From: Pontibacter burrus
Lineage (GTDB): Bacteria; Bacteroidota; Bacteroidia; Cytophagales; Hymenobacteraceae
DNA length: 64,000 nucleotides
Direction: 5' to 3'
Assembly (NCBI RefSeq): GCF_010686685.1
Contig: NZ_JAAGWD010000010.1
Span: forward strand, 1 to 64,000
The stretch's first letter is position 1. Each line of letters starts with the position of its first letter. Shown piece after piece: positions 25,946-34,773 of this stretch. The position numbers and the translations under genes were made by a program. Below the pieces are notes generated by a model. That model ran no database searches, was not told the DNA's origin, and worked only from the letters and a program-made list of their open reading frames with translations.

Positions 25946-27286
25946 TTAACTTAGCTGCTGGTAATCTTGCTGTGCTTTTTCGAGTTGGGCCATAATGTGG
26001 CGGCGCTGATGGCGTAGCTTCTCAACAACATGCTGCCGGCTGTAGAACAGGCGCAGAAACAGCCAATGGCTTTGCGTGTTCTGCAGTTTATTCCAGTAGT
26101 GTAAGGTGAAAAATCCGCTCAGGGGCAGGCTTAAGAAATACAGAACAAGCACCGCGCCGCTTATACCAGCCCATTCATGCACCAGCCATAATTCCAGGCC
26201 ATAAACCAGTGGGAAAGTAAACATGCCGGTTGTGAGCATAATTGGTGCATACCACTCTTCTTCTCTGGTAACAGCACGGGCAACTTTAGATGGAATAATG
26301 TAAGGGATATAGTTGTGTATCAGCCCATATAGGTAAACCGGCAACCCTGCAACCAGGTAGAGCAACCCTAGCAAACTTTGCTGCAGCACATCGCGGTTTT
26401 GTTTGGTTAGCACGGCATCCGTCAAACGCAGTTTTTTTAAGCGGTGTATGTAGCTATCCAGCTGTTTGCGAATTGTGGTTACCCGTTCCGGCTCAGTCTG
26501 GCTAAAATGACTGATGCTTTTTACAAGTTCTCTGGTGACTATAAAATCCCGCTCGTGTGGTAAGGCAGTTTGTGCAAGGGCAGGAGCAAGCCGTTCTTTG
26601 TAGATCGCTTCTATCTGGCGGGCCAGTTCATCTTCTTCATCTGTCGGGGTATGGATGATCAGTTTCTCCAGTTGCAACCTGATCTGTTCTGTAAGGTTCT
26701 GAACGGTTGAGATGTTATCCTGCTGATAAGCTGCCATGTAATCTTTTACAGAAATTGGCTTGCCGATATTTACAAACACATCGCTCCGGAAGCGGGTAGG
26801 GGCCGAGTAGTTAAGGCCAACCGGCAGAATTTTTACATCCAGGCCGGTATCAGCGACGGCGCCCAGCGCAATGCGGGCTGTACCTGTTTTTAATTTCCGC
26901 AGGCGGCGCTGGTTAAAGCTATTACCTTCCGGAAAAATGAGGATCGTTTTCTTTTGTTCCAGGGCCTTAAAGCTGGCGGCAAATGCTTCTTCGTTGCTAA
27001 CAGGTACCTCCGGGTTATCTTCTTTTCTGTGGATCGGTATAAGGTGCATTTGCCGCAGCATCCAGTTCTGGAATCTGGAACCAAACACCGTGCTTTTAGC
27101 AATAAAATATACTGGTTGCCGTAGTTGTGCAGCTACCACAATCGGGTCCATAAAAGTATTAGGGTGATTCGAAACTATAAACAGGGGGCCCTGGTCAGGT
27201 ATCAGGTGTGCGTTGCGTACTTCAAGCTTCCGGAAAAAGAACCAGAGTCCGGTTTTGTAAAGCAGCTTCAGAAATGTATAAAGCAT
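25946..27286 (-). CDS. Glycerolipid acyltransferase (PlsC/GPAT-like), two-domain membrane protein
   Basis: The 446-residue protein has an N-terminal PlsC-type acyltransferase domain (about residues 20-210) with the catalytic His-Asp pair in SNHPNTFMDP. The His and Asp are spaced by five residues, as in the yeast Gat1/Gat2 group, rather than the usual four. The second motif FPEGNSF is also present. A middle region rich in helices is followed by three or four transmembrane segments after about residue 310. It would acylate glycerol-3-phosphate or lysophosphatidate in phospholipid synthesis. It starts one base after the upstream M28 peptidase stop on the same strand, so an operon is likely. Confidence 0.82.
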   Translation of the reverse strand: MLYTFLKLLYKTGLWFFFRKLEVRNAHLIPDQGPLFIVSNHPNTFMDPIVVAAQLRQPVYFIAKSTVFGSRFQNWMLRQMHLIPIHRKEDNPEVPVSNEEAFAASFKALEQKKTILIFPEGNSFNQRRLRKLKTGTARIALGAVADTGLDVKILPVGLNYSAPTRFRSDVFVNIGKPISVKDYMAAYQQDNISTVQNLTEQIRLQLEKLIIHTPTDEEDELARQIEAIYKERLAPALAQTALPHERDFIVTRELVKSISHFSQTEPERVTTIRKQLDSYIHRLKKLRLTDAVLTKQNRDVLQQSLLGLLYLVAGLPVYLYGLIHNYIPYIIPSKVARAVTREEEWYAPIMLTTGMFTFPLVYGLELWLVHEWAGISGAVLVLYFLSLPLSGFFTLHYWNKLQNTQSHWLFLRLFYSRQHVVEKLRHQRRHIMAQLEKAQQDYQQLS

Positions 27287-27287
27287 G

Positions 27288-28202
27288 TTATTTCAGATTC
27301 AGAACAGTAGCATAAACACCATCTACCACCTGCGCCATGCGCTGCAGGTCTAGAGTATGGATGGTATCGGTTGGCTGATGGTAATTGGCGTTGCGGTAAA
27401 AGGATGTATCAGTAATCATAAGGGCATCAAATCCGAAGTGCCAGTAATTCAGATGATCAGAGAAATCAACTCCGGTTACAAAAGCAGGCGCTCTCAACGA
27501 CTTTACTGGTAACACAGCCTCATTTTTATAGTTGCGCAGAAAGCTGCGCCCGAAACTGCCGTTGCCAAAGCGCTGCACTATAGCTATATAGTTGCCACGG
27601 CTGCCATAAAAAAGCTTCATAGGGGCAACCGGGTAGCGCTGTGTTTTTTTCTCATCCTTAAAGTACCCGATCATTTCCAGCGAGATCATACCTTTTACTA
27701 CCGCCTGCTCCTCTTTTAGCGATTTGGCATGAATGTAGCTGCCCATGTGTTCTGTTCTGAAGTAGGGCGGCTCTTCCAACGTATAAGCTACAAAATCGAT
27801 GCGGTAGGGCAGGGTGTGGTTATTGAGCAGGCGGGCGAGTTCCAGCAAACCGGCTACACCGCTGGCATTGTCGTCGGCGCCGGGCTGGTCCTGGCAAACA
27901 TCGTAATGGGCACCAATTACCAGGCGAGGCGCATCAGCCGGACCCGTTGAGAGAATCACATTACGGTACTCCGTATCTGCTACGGTATATACCTGTTCGC
28001 GCACCTGCCCCTTAAGCTGACCAAACTCCTTTGCAATGTAATGCGCCACCTGGTTCAGGGCTTCGGGGTTTTGGTGATTACGTGCCTGCGCTGTGCCGGT
28101 AATGGCTACCAGGTGCTGTTGTAGTTTTAAGGTGTCGGTTCCGGCTGCAGCAACTATAGCCAGGTTAAAAAAGCAGATCAGGAGCAAAAGGCTTGTTTTC
28201 AT
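27288..28202 (-). CDS. M28 family exported aminopeptidase
   Basis: The 304-residue protein starts with a signal peptide (ending AAAGT). The zinc-peptidase ligands are VIGAHYD, GADDNASGVAG, a Glu pair in TLEEPP, MISLEMIGY and the final NYHQPTDT histidine. It is shorter than the M28 lipoprotein at 3511-5274 because it lacks a PA insert. It is probably periplasmic. It overlaps in transcription unit with the acyltransferase gene that follows after one base and is divergent from the DsbA-like gene. Confidence 0.87.
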   Translation of the reverse strand: MKTSLLLLICFFNLAIVAAAGTDTLKLQQHLVAITGTAQARNHQNPEALNQVAHYIAKEFGQLKGQVREQVYTVADTEYRNVILSTGPADAPRLVIGAHYDVCQDQPGADDNASGVAGLLELARLLNNHTLPYRIDFVAYTLEEPPYFRTEHMGSYIHAKSLKEEQAVVKGMISLEMIGYFKDEKKTQRYPVAPMKLFYGSRGNYIAIVQRFGNGSFGRSFLRNYKNEAVLPVKSLRAPAFVTGVDFSDHLNYWHFGFDALMITDTSFYRNANYHQPTDTIHTLDLQRMAQVVDGVYATVLNLK

Positions 28203-28305
28203 AGGACAAAGAGTTGAAAGCAGTTACCAATATAGTAATTTGCAGCATAGCCCCGAACATTTGGTTTATATCAGGGTTATAAAGTATTTAACAGATAGTA
28301 CATTG

Positions 28306-28953
28306 ATGAAGAAAGCAAAACTATATTATGTATATGATGCCCTGTGTGGTTGGTGCTATGGCATGAGCCCTGTTATGCAGCAGGTATATGATACGTATAA
28401 AGACACCCTTGAGCTTGAAGTGCTGAGTGGCGGTATGATACGCGGTTCAAATGTGAAGCCTATCAGCGGTATGGCCAATTATATACGCCAGGTAGCACCG
28501 CGCCTGGAGGAAACAACCGGAGTGGAATTAACGAAGGCTTACCATGAACAGATCCTGGACAAGGGTACTTATATCAGCAACTCAGAGCCACCGGCCATTG
28601 CCCTGCATATTTTAAAAGAGCAGCACCCCGATAAGCAGATCCCACTTGCCGGGGCCATCCAGAAAACGCATTTTGTAGAAGGCAACGACCTGAACGAAGT
28701 AGAAGCATACCTTCCGGTAGCTGAGCAGTTCGGGATGAGTGAAGCAGATTTCAGAAGCAGGTTTGAAGATGAGAACTATAAAGCAAAAGCGCTGAAAGAG
28801 TTTGAACAGGTGCAGGCATGGGGCATACAGGGCTTTCCGGCTGTTGTGATGCAAAAAGAAAACAAACTGTACCTGATTGCAAATGGTTATCAGCCATTCG
28901 GGCAATTATCGGCAACTATAGACAAAATCCTGAACGAAGAAGGCGAGCTATAG
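28306..28953 (+). CDS. DsbA/FrnE-like thioredoxin-fold oxidoreductase
   Basis: The 215-residue cytoplasmic protein has no signal peptide. The redox motif CGWC lies at residues 14-17, and the thioredoxin-fold cis-Pro loop is in GIQGFPAVVM, with the DsbA-type helical insert between. The ATG at 28306 is chosen because MKKAKLYYVYDALCGWC is the typical start of this family. The longer frame from 28093 runs through the neighbouring gene's promoter region. The enzyme may act on disulfides or polyketide-like substrates. The ORF ends CTA TAG, so the palindrome supplies the stop codon. Confidence 0.82.
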   Translation: MKKAKLYYVYDALCGWCYGMSPVMQQVYDTYKDTLELEVLSGGMIRGSNVKPISGMANYIRQVAPRLEETTGVELTKAYHEQILDKGTYISNSEPPAIALHILKEQHPDKQIPLAGAIQKTHFVEGNDLNEVEAYLPVAEQFGMSEADFRSRFEDENYKAKALKEFEQVQAWGIQGFPAVVMQKENKLYLIANGYQPFGQLSATIDKILNEEGEL

Positions 28954-28954
28954 T

Positions 28955-29341
28955 TTATTCTGTGATCCAGGCATAGGCAGAAGTCAGATCCTCGAAGGCA
29001 GCCACCGGAATATGATCAGAAAGGCGCTCGTATAGTTGCTGTTGTTGCTGTTGGGTTATAATATTAAAGGCTTGCAGCACAGCTACTTTTCTGAGAGGTA
29101 ATTTAGTGTAGGCTTTGGCATAAATGGTGCAGGTCCAGGTAAGGTCCTCTGTTGTTACGGGCTGTAACAGCCGCCTGTCAAGTATGATATAATGCACCTG
29201 CAGGTCGCGGGCAATCCGCATTATCTGTATAAGTGCCTGTCTGTACTGCAAGCTGCTACAGCCGCCGTACCATTGGGTTACTAGCACTTTGTTTTTGCTG
29301 TGGTGTTCTACTTGCAGGTAATCGGTCTGGAAGCATACCAT
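28955..29341 (-). CDS. Hypothetical protein, 128 residues
   Basis: I cannot assign a family. The alternating strand-helix pattern (KVLVTQWYGGCSS, then QVHYIILDRRLLQPV) is reminiscent of STAS/SpoIIAA-like folds that occur widely in Cytophagales, but this is only an impression. A short Gln tract (QQQQQQ near residue 100) is encoded by a GTT/GCTGTT repeat and may vary in length. Its stop lies one base from the stop of the convergent DsbA-like gene. Confidence 0.6.
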   Translation of the reverse strand: MVCFQTDYLQVEHHSKNKVLVTQWYGGCSSLQYRQALIQIMRIARDLQVHYIILDRRLLQPVTTEDLTWTCTIYAKAYTKLPLRKVAVLQAFNIITQQQQQQLYERLSDHIPVAAFEDLTSAYAWITE

Positions 29342-29456
29342 AGTAGTACGGGTTAAAGGTAATATAATATTACATATAAATAATTGGTTTTAAAAGGCTT
29401 GTGAAAGAAATTTTTCTTGTAGCTGCTTGTTGTCTTTTAAAGCGTGATTTATGCAG

Positions 29457-29498
29457 GTAGCCCTGCCACAGGTTAACTATAGCAGGGCTACTTTTTTT
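29457..29498 (+). terminator. Strong plus-strand hairpin plus T-run with no gene upstream on that strand
   Basis: GTAGCCCTGC and GCAGGGCTAC form a 10-base stem. The loop contains AACTATA, and TTTTTTT follows on the plus strand only. The nearest plus-strand gene ends 500 bases earlier, beyond a minus-strand gene. Confidence 0.6.
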
Positions 29499-29513
29499 AA
29501 TTAGATCATACAG

Positions 29514-29759
29514 CTATTTGGTGTACAGGTTGTTCGCGTTGCTGCCATCCAATTCGCGGGTGTCCTCAGGGTCTTTTGCTGCTACATTGCCTGCTTCTTC
29601 CTTCCCCTCGCGTTCATTGTCCATTATATCTGTTTTCTGACCTGTTTTTATTTCCTGTTCCTCTTTTTTTACGCCTTCCAACGGTTCCGGATTTTCATCG
29701 GGCAGGCGCTTGCCTTCATCGGCATTGGTTATGATATCATCGTCTTTCGGAGTTTCCAT
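29514..29759 (-). CDS. Small charged disordered protein, unknown
   Basis: The 81-residue protein is almost entirely Glu, Asp, Lys, Asn and Gly with few hydrophobic residues, so it should be disordered. No motif is recognised. It is kept as a gene because it begins with a plausible ATG and fills the gap without an overlapping alternative. Function is unknown. Confidence 0.5.
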   Translation of the reverse strand: METPKDDDIITNADEGKRLPDENPEPLEGVKKEEQEIKTGQKTDIMDNEREGKEEAGNVAAKDPEDTRELDGSNANNLYTK

Positions 29760-29891
29760 AGTTATAATATTTAAACTGTGTTCTTATAGTTACGTAGTCT
29801 GCAACTATAGTTTACATAAACTGCACTGTCCCGTGTGTCAGCATTATTATTCCTGAAAAATGAAGCAAAACATGGGAAATGGATTTATTTG

Positions 29892-29924
29892 TTTTGTGAG
29901 CGCCGGCATTTTGCCTTAACTTTG
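29892..29924 (+). promoter_or_regulatory. Promoter of carB
   Basis: TTTTG at 29892-29896 and TAACTTTG at 29917-29924 are 20 bases apart and match the Bacteroidota consensus. The leader to the ATG at 29953 would be about 22 bases. Confidence 0.65.
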
Positions 29925-29952
29925 GGCAATTTATACCTGCCACACTTTTACT

Positions 29953-32766
29953 ATGCCAAAAGACACCAGTATCAAATCAGTTCTCATTATTGGTTCCGGT
30001 CCCATCGTTATCGGACAAGCCTGCGAATTTGATTATTCCGGCTCCCAGGCCGCCCGCTCTCTCAGAGAAGAAGGGATAGAAGTTACACTGATCAACTCCA
30101 ATCCGGCCACCATCATGACGGACCCGGTTACAGCTGACAACGTGTATCTTAAGCCACTGGAAAAAAAGTATATCATCGAGATTCTGGAGAAGCATAAGAT
30201 CGATGCAGTACTTCCAACCATGGGAGGGCAGACCGCCCTTAACCTGGCTATAGAATGCGACAAAGCCGGGATCTGGCAAAAGTACGGTGTCCGCATTATA
30301 GGTGTAGACATCAAAGCCATTGAGACAACAGAAGACCGCGAAGCTTTCAGACTTAAAATGCTGGAGCTGAATGTTAATGTCTGCAAAGGCCAAACTGCTA
30401 CATCGTTCCTGGAAGGGAAAGAAATTGCCCAGGAAATTGGCTTCCCGCTTGTTATTCGTCCGTCATTTACGCTGGGCGGCTCAGGCGGCGGTTTTGTAAA
30501 TACTCCTGAAGAATTTGATGCTGCTTTAACGCGCGGTCTGCACGCTTCGCCAACACACGAAGTGCTGGTAGAGCAAAGCATTTTAGGCTGGAAAGAGTAC
30601 GAGCTGGAACTGCTGCGTGATAACATCGGTAACGTGATCATTATCTGTTCTATCGAGAACTTTGATCCGATGGGCGTGCATACCGGCGACTCTATTACGG
30701 TAGCACCTGCCATGACGCTGCCAGATACTGTGTACCAGAAAATGCGCGACCTGGCCATTAAAATGATGAACGGCATCGGGCAGTTTGCCGGCGGTTGTAA
30801 CGTACAGTTCTCGGTTAACCCGGATGATGATACAATCATTGCCATCGAGATCAACCCGCGTGTGTCGCGCTCTTCGGCGCTGGCTTCTAAAGCAACCGGT
30901 TACCCGATCGCGAAAATTGCTGCCAAATTGGCCATTGGTTACAATCTGGATGAGCTGAAAAACGCCATCACCAAAACCACATCAGCGTACTTCGAGCCTG
31001 CCCTGGACTACGTTATCGTTAAGATCCCTCGCTGGAACTTCGATAAATTCCCGGGTGCTGACCGCAGACTTGGCCTACAGATGAAATCGGTGGGTGAAGT
31101 AATGGGTATTGGCCGTACGTTCCAGGAAGCGCTGCAGAAGGCTTGCCAGAGCTTAGAAATTAAGCGTAACGGTATTGGCGCCGACGGAAAAGAAAAAACG
31201 GACTATAACTACCTGATCGATAGTCTTCAGAACCCAAGCTGGAACCGCCTGTTCAGTATAAAAGATGCCATGCGTATCGGTATTCCGACCAGCACCATTC
31301 AGAAGCTGACCAAGATCGATCCATGGTTCCTTGCCCAGATAGAAGAGCTGGACATGATGGAGAAGGAGATTGAGAAGTATAGCCTGTCCAGTATTCCGGC
31401 CGACCTGCTGCGCGATGCCAAAGTGAAAGGCTATGCTGACCGCCAGATTGCGCACCTGCTGCGTTGCAAGGAAAGTGAAGTACATGCACTACGCACAAAA
31501 CTGGGTATAACCCGCGTGTACAAAATGGTGGATACCTGCGCTGCCGAGTTTGAAGCCAAAACACCGTACTTCTATAGTACTTTCGAAGGTGAGAACGAAA
31601 GCATCGTTACAGATAAAAAGAAAGTAGTAGTACTGGGCTCAGGACCAAACCGTATTGGTCAGGGCATTGAGTTCGACTATAGTTGTGTGCATGGTGTGCT
31701 GGCTGCCAAAGAGTGCGGCTACGAAACCATCATGATTAACTGCAACCCTGAGACAGTAAGTACAGACTTCGATATTTCGGATAAACTATACTTTGAGCCT
31801 GTATTCTGGGAGCACATCTACGACATCATTCTGCACGAGAAACCGGAAGGTGTTATCGTGCAGCTGGGTGGACAGACGGCGCTTAAGCTTGCCGAGAAAC
31901 TGGACCGTTACGGCATAAAAGTAATGGGTACCAGCTACAAGGCACTTGACCTGGCTGAAGACCGCGGCTCGTTCTCTTCAATGCTGCGCGACCTGAACAT
32001 TCCTTACCCGCCATTTGCTGTAATTGAAACGGCTGAAGAGGCGCTGGAAATGTGCAAGCAACTGAGATTCCCGCTGCTGGTGCGTCCAAGCTACGTGTTA
32101 GGTGGTCAGAACATGAAGATCGTGATCAACGAGAAAGAGCTCGAAGCCCACGTAATCGACCTGCTGAAAGACCATCCGGGCAATAAAGTACTGTTAGACC
32201 ATTTCCTTGATAAAGCCATAGAAGCAGAAGCGGATGCGATCTGCGACGGCGAAGACGTTTATATCTGCGGTATTATGGAACACATTGAGCCGGCCGGTAT
32301 CCACTCCGGTGACTCGTATGCCGTGTTGCCTCCATTTGATCTGAGCGAGAACGTGATGCAACAGATAGAAGAGCACACTAAGAAAATTGCTGTGGCGCTT
32401 GGTACGGTTGGCGTGATCAACATCCAGTTTGCGATTAAGGATGAGGTCGTTTACATCATCGAAGCTAACCCACGTGCGTCGCGTACTTTCCCATTCATTG
32501 CCAAAGCATACCGTGAGCCGTACATCAACTACGCTACCAAGATCATGCTGGGCCACGCAAAGGTGAAGGACTTCAACTTTAACCCGCACCGCGAGGGCTA
32601 TGCTATTAAAGTACCGGTATTCTCTTACAGCAAGTTCCCTGAAGTAAACAAGGAGCTGGGTCCTGAAATGAAATCTACTGGCGAAGCAATCTACTTTATA
32701 GATGACCTGCAGGATGATTACTTCACTAAAGTTTACGCAGAGCGAAACCTGTACCTGAGTAAATAA
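29953..32766 (+). CDS. carB: Carbamoyl-phosphate synthase large subunit lacking the C-terminal allosteric domain
   Basis: With the CarA glutaminase subunit, this enzyme makes carbamoyl phosphate for pyrimidines and arginine. The 937 residues comprise the first ATP-grasp half (carboxyphosphate domain, about 1-400, starting VLIIGSGPIVIGQACEFDYS), an oligomerisation segment (about 400-550), and the second ATP-grasp half (carbamoyl-phosphate domain, about 555-937, starting VVVLGSGPNRIGQGIEFDYS). E. coli CarB is about 1073 residues because it carries an MGS-like regulatory domain that is absent here. The stop is followed within 25 bases by a terminator, so the absence is not a frameshift in this window. 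Shorter CarB forms are, as I recall, usual in Bacteroidota. No carA is adjacent. Confidence 0.94.
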   Translation: MPKDTSIKSVLIIGSGPIVIGQACEFDYSGSQAARSLREEGIEVTLINSNPATIMTDPVTADNVYLKPLEKKYIIEILEKHKIDAVLPTMGGQTALNLAIECDKAGIWQKYGVRIIGVDIKAIETTEDREAFRLKMLELNVNVCKGQTATSFLEGKEIAQEIGFPLVIRPSFTLGGSGGGFVNTPEEFDAALTRGLHASPTHEVLVEQSILGWKEYELELLRDNIGNVIIICSIENFDPMGVHTGDSITVAPAMTLPDTVYQKMRDLAIKMMNGIGQFAGGCNVQFSVNPDDDTIIAIEINPRVSRSSALASKATGYPIAKIAAKLAIGYNLDELKNAITKTTSAYFEPALDYVIVKIPRWNFDKFPGADRRLGLQMKSVGEVMGIGRTFQEALQKACQSLEIKRNGIGADGKEKTDYNYLIDSLQNPSWNRLFSIKDAMRIGIPTSTIQKLTKIDPWFLAQIEELDMMEKEIEKYSLSSIPADLLRDAKVKGYADRQIAHLLRCKESEVHALRTKLGITRVYKMVDTCAAEFEAKTPYFYSTFEGENESIVTDKKKVVVLGSGPNRIGQGIEFDYSCVHGVLAAKECGYETIMINCNPETVSTDFDISDKLYFEPVFWEHIYDIILHEKPEGVIVQLGGQTALKLAEKLDRYGIKVMGTSYKALDLAEDRGSFSSMLRDLNIPYPPFAVIETAEEALEMCKQLRFPLLVRPSYVLGGQNMKIVINEKELEAHVIDLLKDHPGNKVLLDHFLDKAIEAEADAICDGEDVYICGIMEHIEPAGIHSGDSYAVLPPFDLSENVMQQIEEHTKKIAVALGTVGVINIQFAIKDEVVYIIEANPRASRTFPFIAKAYREPYINYATKIMLGHAKVKDFNFNPHREGYAIKVPVFSYSKFPEVNKELGPEMKSTGEAIYFIDDLQDDYFTKVYAERNLYLSK

Positions 32767-32790
32767 ACTATAGTCAGAACTATAGCCAAA

Positions 32791-32833
32791 TAAAAAAACC
32801 ACCTGTTTTAACTAAAACAGGTGGTTTTTCTTT
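32791..32833. terminator. Bidirectional terminator between carB and the RluA-type gene
   Basis: ACCACCTGTTTTA and TAAAACAGGTGGT form a 13-base stem with a short loop, with A- and T-runs on both sides, between convergent genes. Confidence 0.9.
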
Positions 32834-32845
32834 TATAATCTTTCC

Positions 32846-33556
32846 CTAGTAAGCCCGGAGCTGCTTTATTAATACAGCAAAATCTTTCGGGTAAGGGGCT
32901 TCTACTTTTATCAGTTCCTCGTTTGGCAGCCTGAACCCTATAGTATGCGAGTGCAATGCAAAGCGCTTGATAAGAGGCTGTTCTTCGGTAAGTTTTTTCA
33001 GGTTAAAGCCACGCTTCAGGCTGCTCAGGTACAACTGTTCGCCACCGTATAGTTCGTCGCCAACTATAGGTGCCTTGAGCGATGCCAGGTGTACGCGTAT
33101 CTGGTGCAGACGGCCGGTTACAGGCATACACTCCACCAGCGTATGGCGGCTATAGTTTTCTAGTGTGGTAAAGTACGTTTCTGCTGGTTTACCTTGTGAT
33201 GAAAGCTTGGCTACTCCCTTGGCATTGGTGAGTATTGCTTTGTTTACAAGCTGATCCTCGAACTTATGATTCCCCCAGGCTACAGCATGATATACCTTGT
33301 ACACTTCCCTGTGCTCGAACTGCATGGCCAGGTTACGGTAAGCGGCCGGGTTCTTCGCAAACACCAGGCAGCCGGAGGTATCCTTGTCCAGGCGGTGGCA
33401 GGCCTGCAGATCCGGGTTATACTGGCGCGCAATCTTCAGCAGGTTTGTTGCGTTTGGAGTCCTGTCCTCCAGTGTGGCCAGAAACGGGGGTTTGTTAACT
33501 ATAATATAGTCTTCGTTCTCGAATATGATCAGGTCTTTAAAAACCGGGTACTTCAT
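32846..33556 (-). CDS. RluA-family pseudouridine synthase
   Basis: The 236-residue enzyme isomerises uridine to pseudouridine in rRNA or tRNA. The catalytic Asp57 sits in HRLDKDTSG, and GRLHQIRVHLA is the second conserved motif. No N-terminal S4 domain is present, so it resembles RluA/RluC-type single-domain enzymes. The exact target position cannot be told from sequence. A TATCTTTG box lies 50 bases upstream on the minus strand. Confidence 0.9.
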   Translation of the reverse strand: MKYPVFKDLIIFENEDYIIVNKPPFLATLEDRTPNATNLLKIARQYNPDLQACHRLDKDTSGCLVFAKNPAAYRNLAMQFEHREVYKVYHAVAWGNHKFEDQLVNKAILTNAKGVAKLSSQGKPAETYFTTLENYSRHTLVECMPVTGRLHQIRVHLASLKAPIVGDELYGGEQLYLSSLKRGFNLKKLTEEQPLIKRFALHSHTIGFRLPNEELIKVEAPYPKDFAVLIKQLRAY

Positions 33557-33606
33557 GTGTATCTATGGTTGTTAGGCACAGCTATACTTTACTGCCGTGC
33601 ATCCTG

Positions 33607-33614
33607 CAAAGATA
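33607..33614 (-). promoter_or_regulatory. -7 box of the RluA-type gene
   Basis: The minus strand reads TATCTTTG followed by GCA, an exact TAnnTTTG match about 51 bases before the start codon. No clear -33 element is seen. Confidence 0.4.
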
Positions 33615-33622
33615 CGGATTTT

Positions 33623-33733
33623 GATTGTTGGATTGTTGAATTGCTAAATTGTTGCGTTTGGTCTGGCAGTAAATCTATGCAGCTATAGTTTGTTGAGTTC
33701 ATAAAATAACAACCAACAATTAACAACCAGCAA
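33623..33733. repeat. Imperfect intergenic inverted repeat of TTGTTGAATTGTT units
   Basis: The left arm (33623-33655) is built of GATTGTTG/AATTGTT units, and the right arm (33708-33733) of AACAACCAACAATT units that pair with it. It sits upstream of the RluA gene and ends at the histidine-kinase stop. It resembles the repeat at 40288-40430. Confidence 0.5.
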
Positions 33734-34768
33734 CTACTTGGCTTTTGGAAGCTTAAAACGGAGCGTGGAGCCTTTGCCCACCGTGCTGGTAATGGCTATA
33801 AACGAACGGTGCGCTTCCACGATATGCTTTGAGATAGAAAGACCAAGGCCAGATCCACCTTCGGAGCGTGCGCGGCTTTTATCGATGCGGTAGAAGCGTT
33901 CGAATACACGGTTAATGTGTTCTTCTGCTATGCCCATGCCATCGTCTTTCACGGTAACAGTATATTTCTTACGGCCCTCGTTAAACGACACCCAGATATT
34001 TCCGCCGTCGCGACCATACTTAATGGCATTATCAATCAGGTTAATGAACACTTGCCGGATGCGGGTAGCGTCGGCAAAAAGATTTATCTCTTCTCCTGGC
34101 TGTACATCCAGGTGGAGTTTAATGTCACGTGACGCCGCGCGTAGTTCAAATTGCTCAAACACTTCGCGTACTACTGGCACTGCATCAAAGTTATGCTTAC
34201 GTAGTTCTATAACACCTTTCTCTAGCTGCGATATGCTGATCAGGTCCTGCACCAGCGTGTCCAGTCCATCCAGGCTGTTAGCTGCTTTCTGCAGAAACTT
34301 GTCCCGCACTGTCGGGTCATCCACGGCGCCATCCAGTAAAGTGTGAATAAAACCTTGTGCAGCAAATACCGGTGTTTTAAGCTCATGCGATACATCTGCC
34401 AGAAATTCACTGCGCATAGCCTGCAGGCGCTTCAGTTCGTCGATCTCCAGCTGTTTTTTGGCAGCTATTTCGTAAATCTCGTTCTTGATCTTTAGCAAAG
34501 GGTCGCTGGTAAAGAAAGACCGGCCTTCTGCTTTCTTGTTATCCTGTCGTTTCAGGCGCTCCAGGGTAGAGTACACGTTTTTTATCTCGCGCAATACCAG
34601 GGCTTCATATGAGAAATAGATCAACAGGAAACAGCTTAGGAATACCGCTACCAATGCTACTTTCAATCCTTCAGAAGAAAAGTAAGTAGCTAATGCAAGA
34701 AAGGCAGTAAGCACAAGGGCTACTGCCAGCGAAATAACTATAGCAAGCGAACGCGAATTTAGATTCAT
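33734..34768 (-). CDS. PhoR-like sensor histidine kinase
   Basis: The membrane kinase has 344 residues, with two transmembrane helices in the first 60 and no sizeable periplasmic sensor. A HAMP-like linker precedes the phospho-acceptor box ADVSHELKTPV (His near residue 128), the N box NLIDNAIKYG and the G boxes DDGMGIAEEH and GGSGLGLSISK. It starts 5 bases after the response-regulator stop, so the two are co-transcribed. By architecture it belongs to the PhoR/WalK-like group common in Bacteroidota. Phosphate sensing is not shown by the sequence. Confidence 0.9.
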   Translation of the reverse strand: MNLNSRSLAIVISLAVALVLTAFLALATYFSSEGLKVALVAVFLSCFLLIYFSYEALVLREIKNVYSTLERLKRQDNKKAEGRSFFTSDPLLKIKNEIYEIAAKKQLEIDELKRLQAMRSEFLADVSHELKTPVFAAQGFIHTLLDGAVDDPTVRDKFLQKAANSLDGLDTLVQDLISISQLEKGVIELRKHNFDAVPVVREVFEQFELRAASRDIKLHLDVQPGEEINLFADATRIRQVFINLIDNAIKYGRDGGNIWVSFNEGRKKYTVTVKDDGMGIAEEHINRVFERFYRIDKSRARSEGGSGLGLSISKHIVEAHRSFIAITSTVGKGSTLRFKLPKAK

Positions 34769-34773
34769 GTGGC

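Noticed and set aside
32767..32845. Possible frameshift that removed the CarB allosteric domain
   Set aside because: Only 79 bases separate the stop from the convergent gene, and they contain a terminator, so there is no room for a lost domain.
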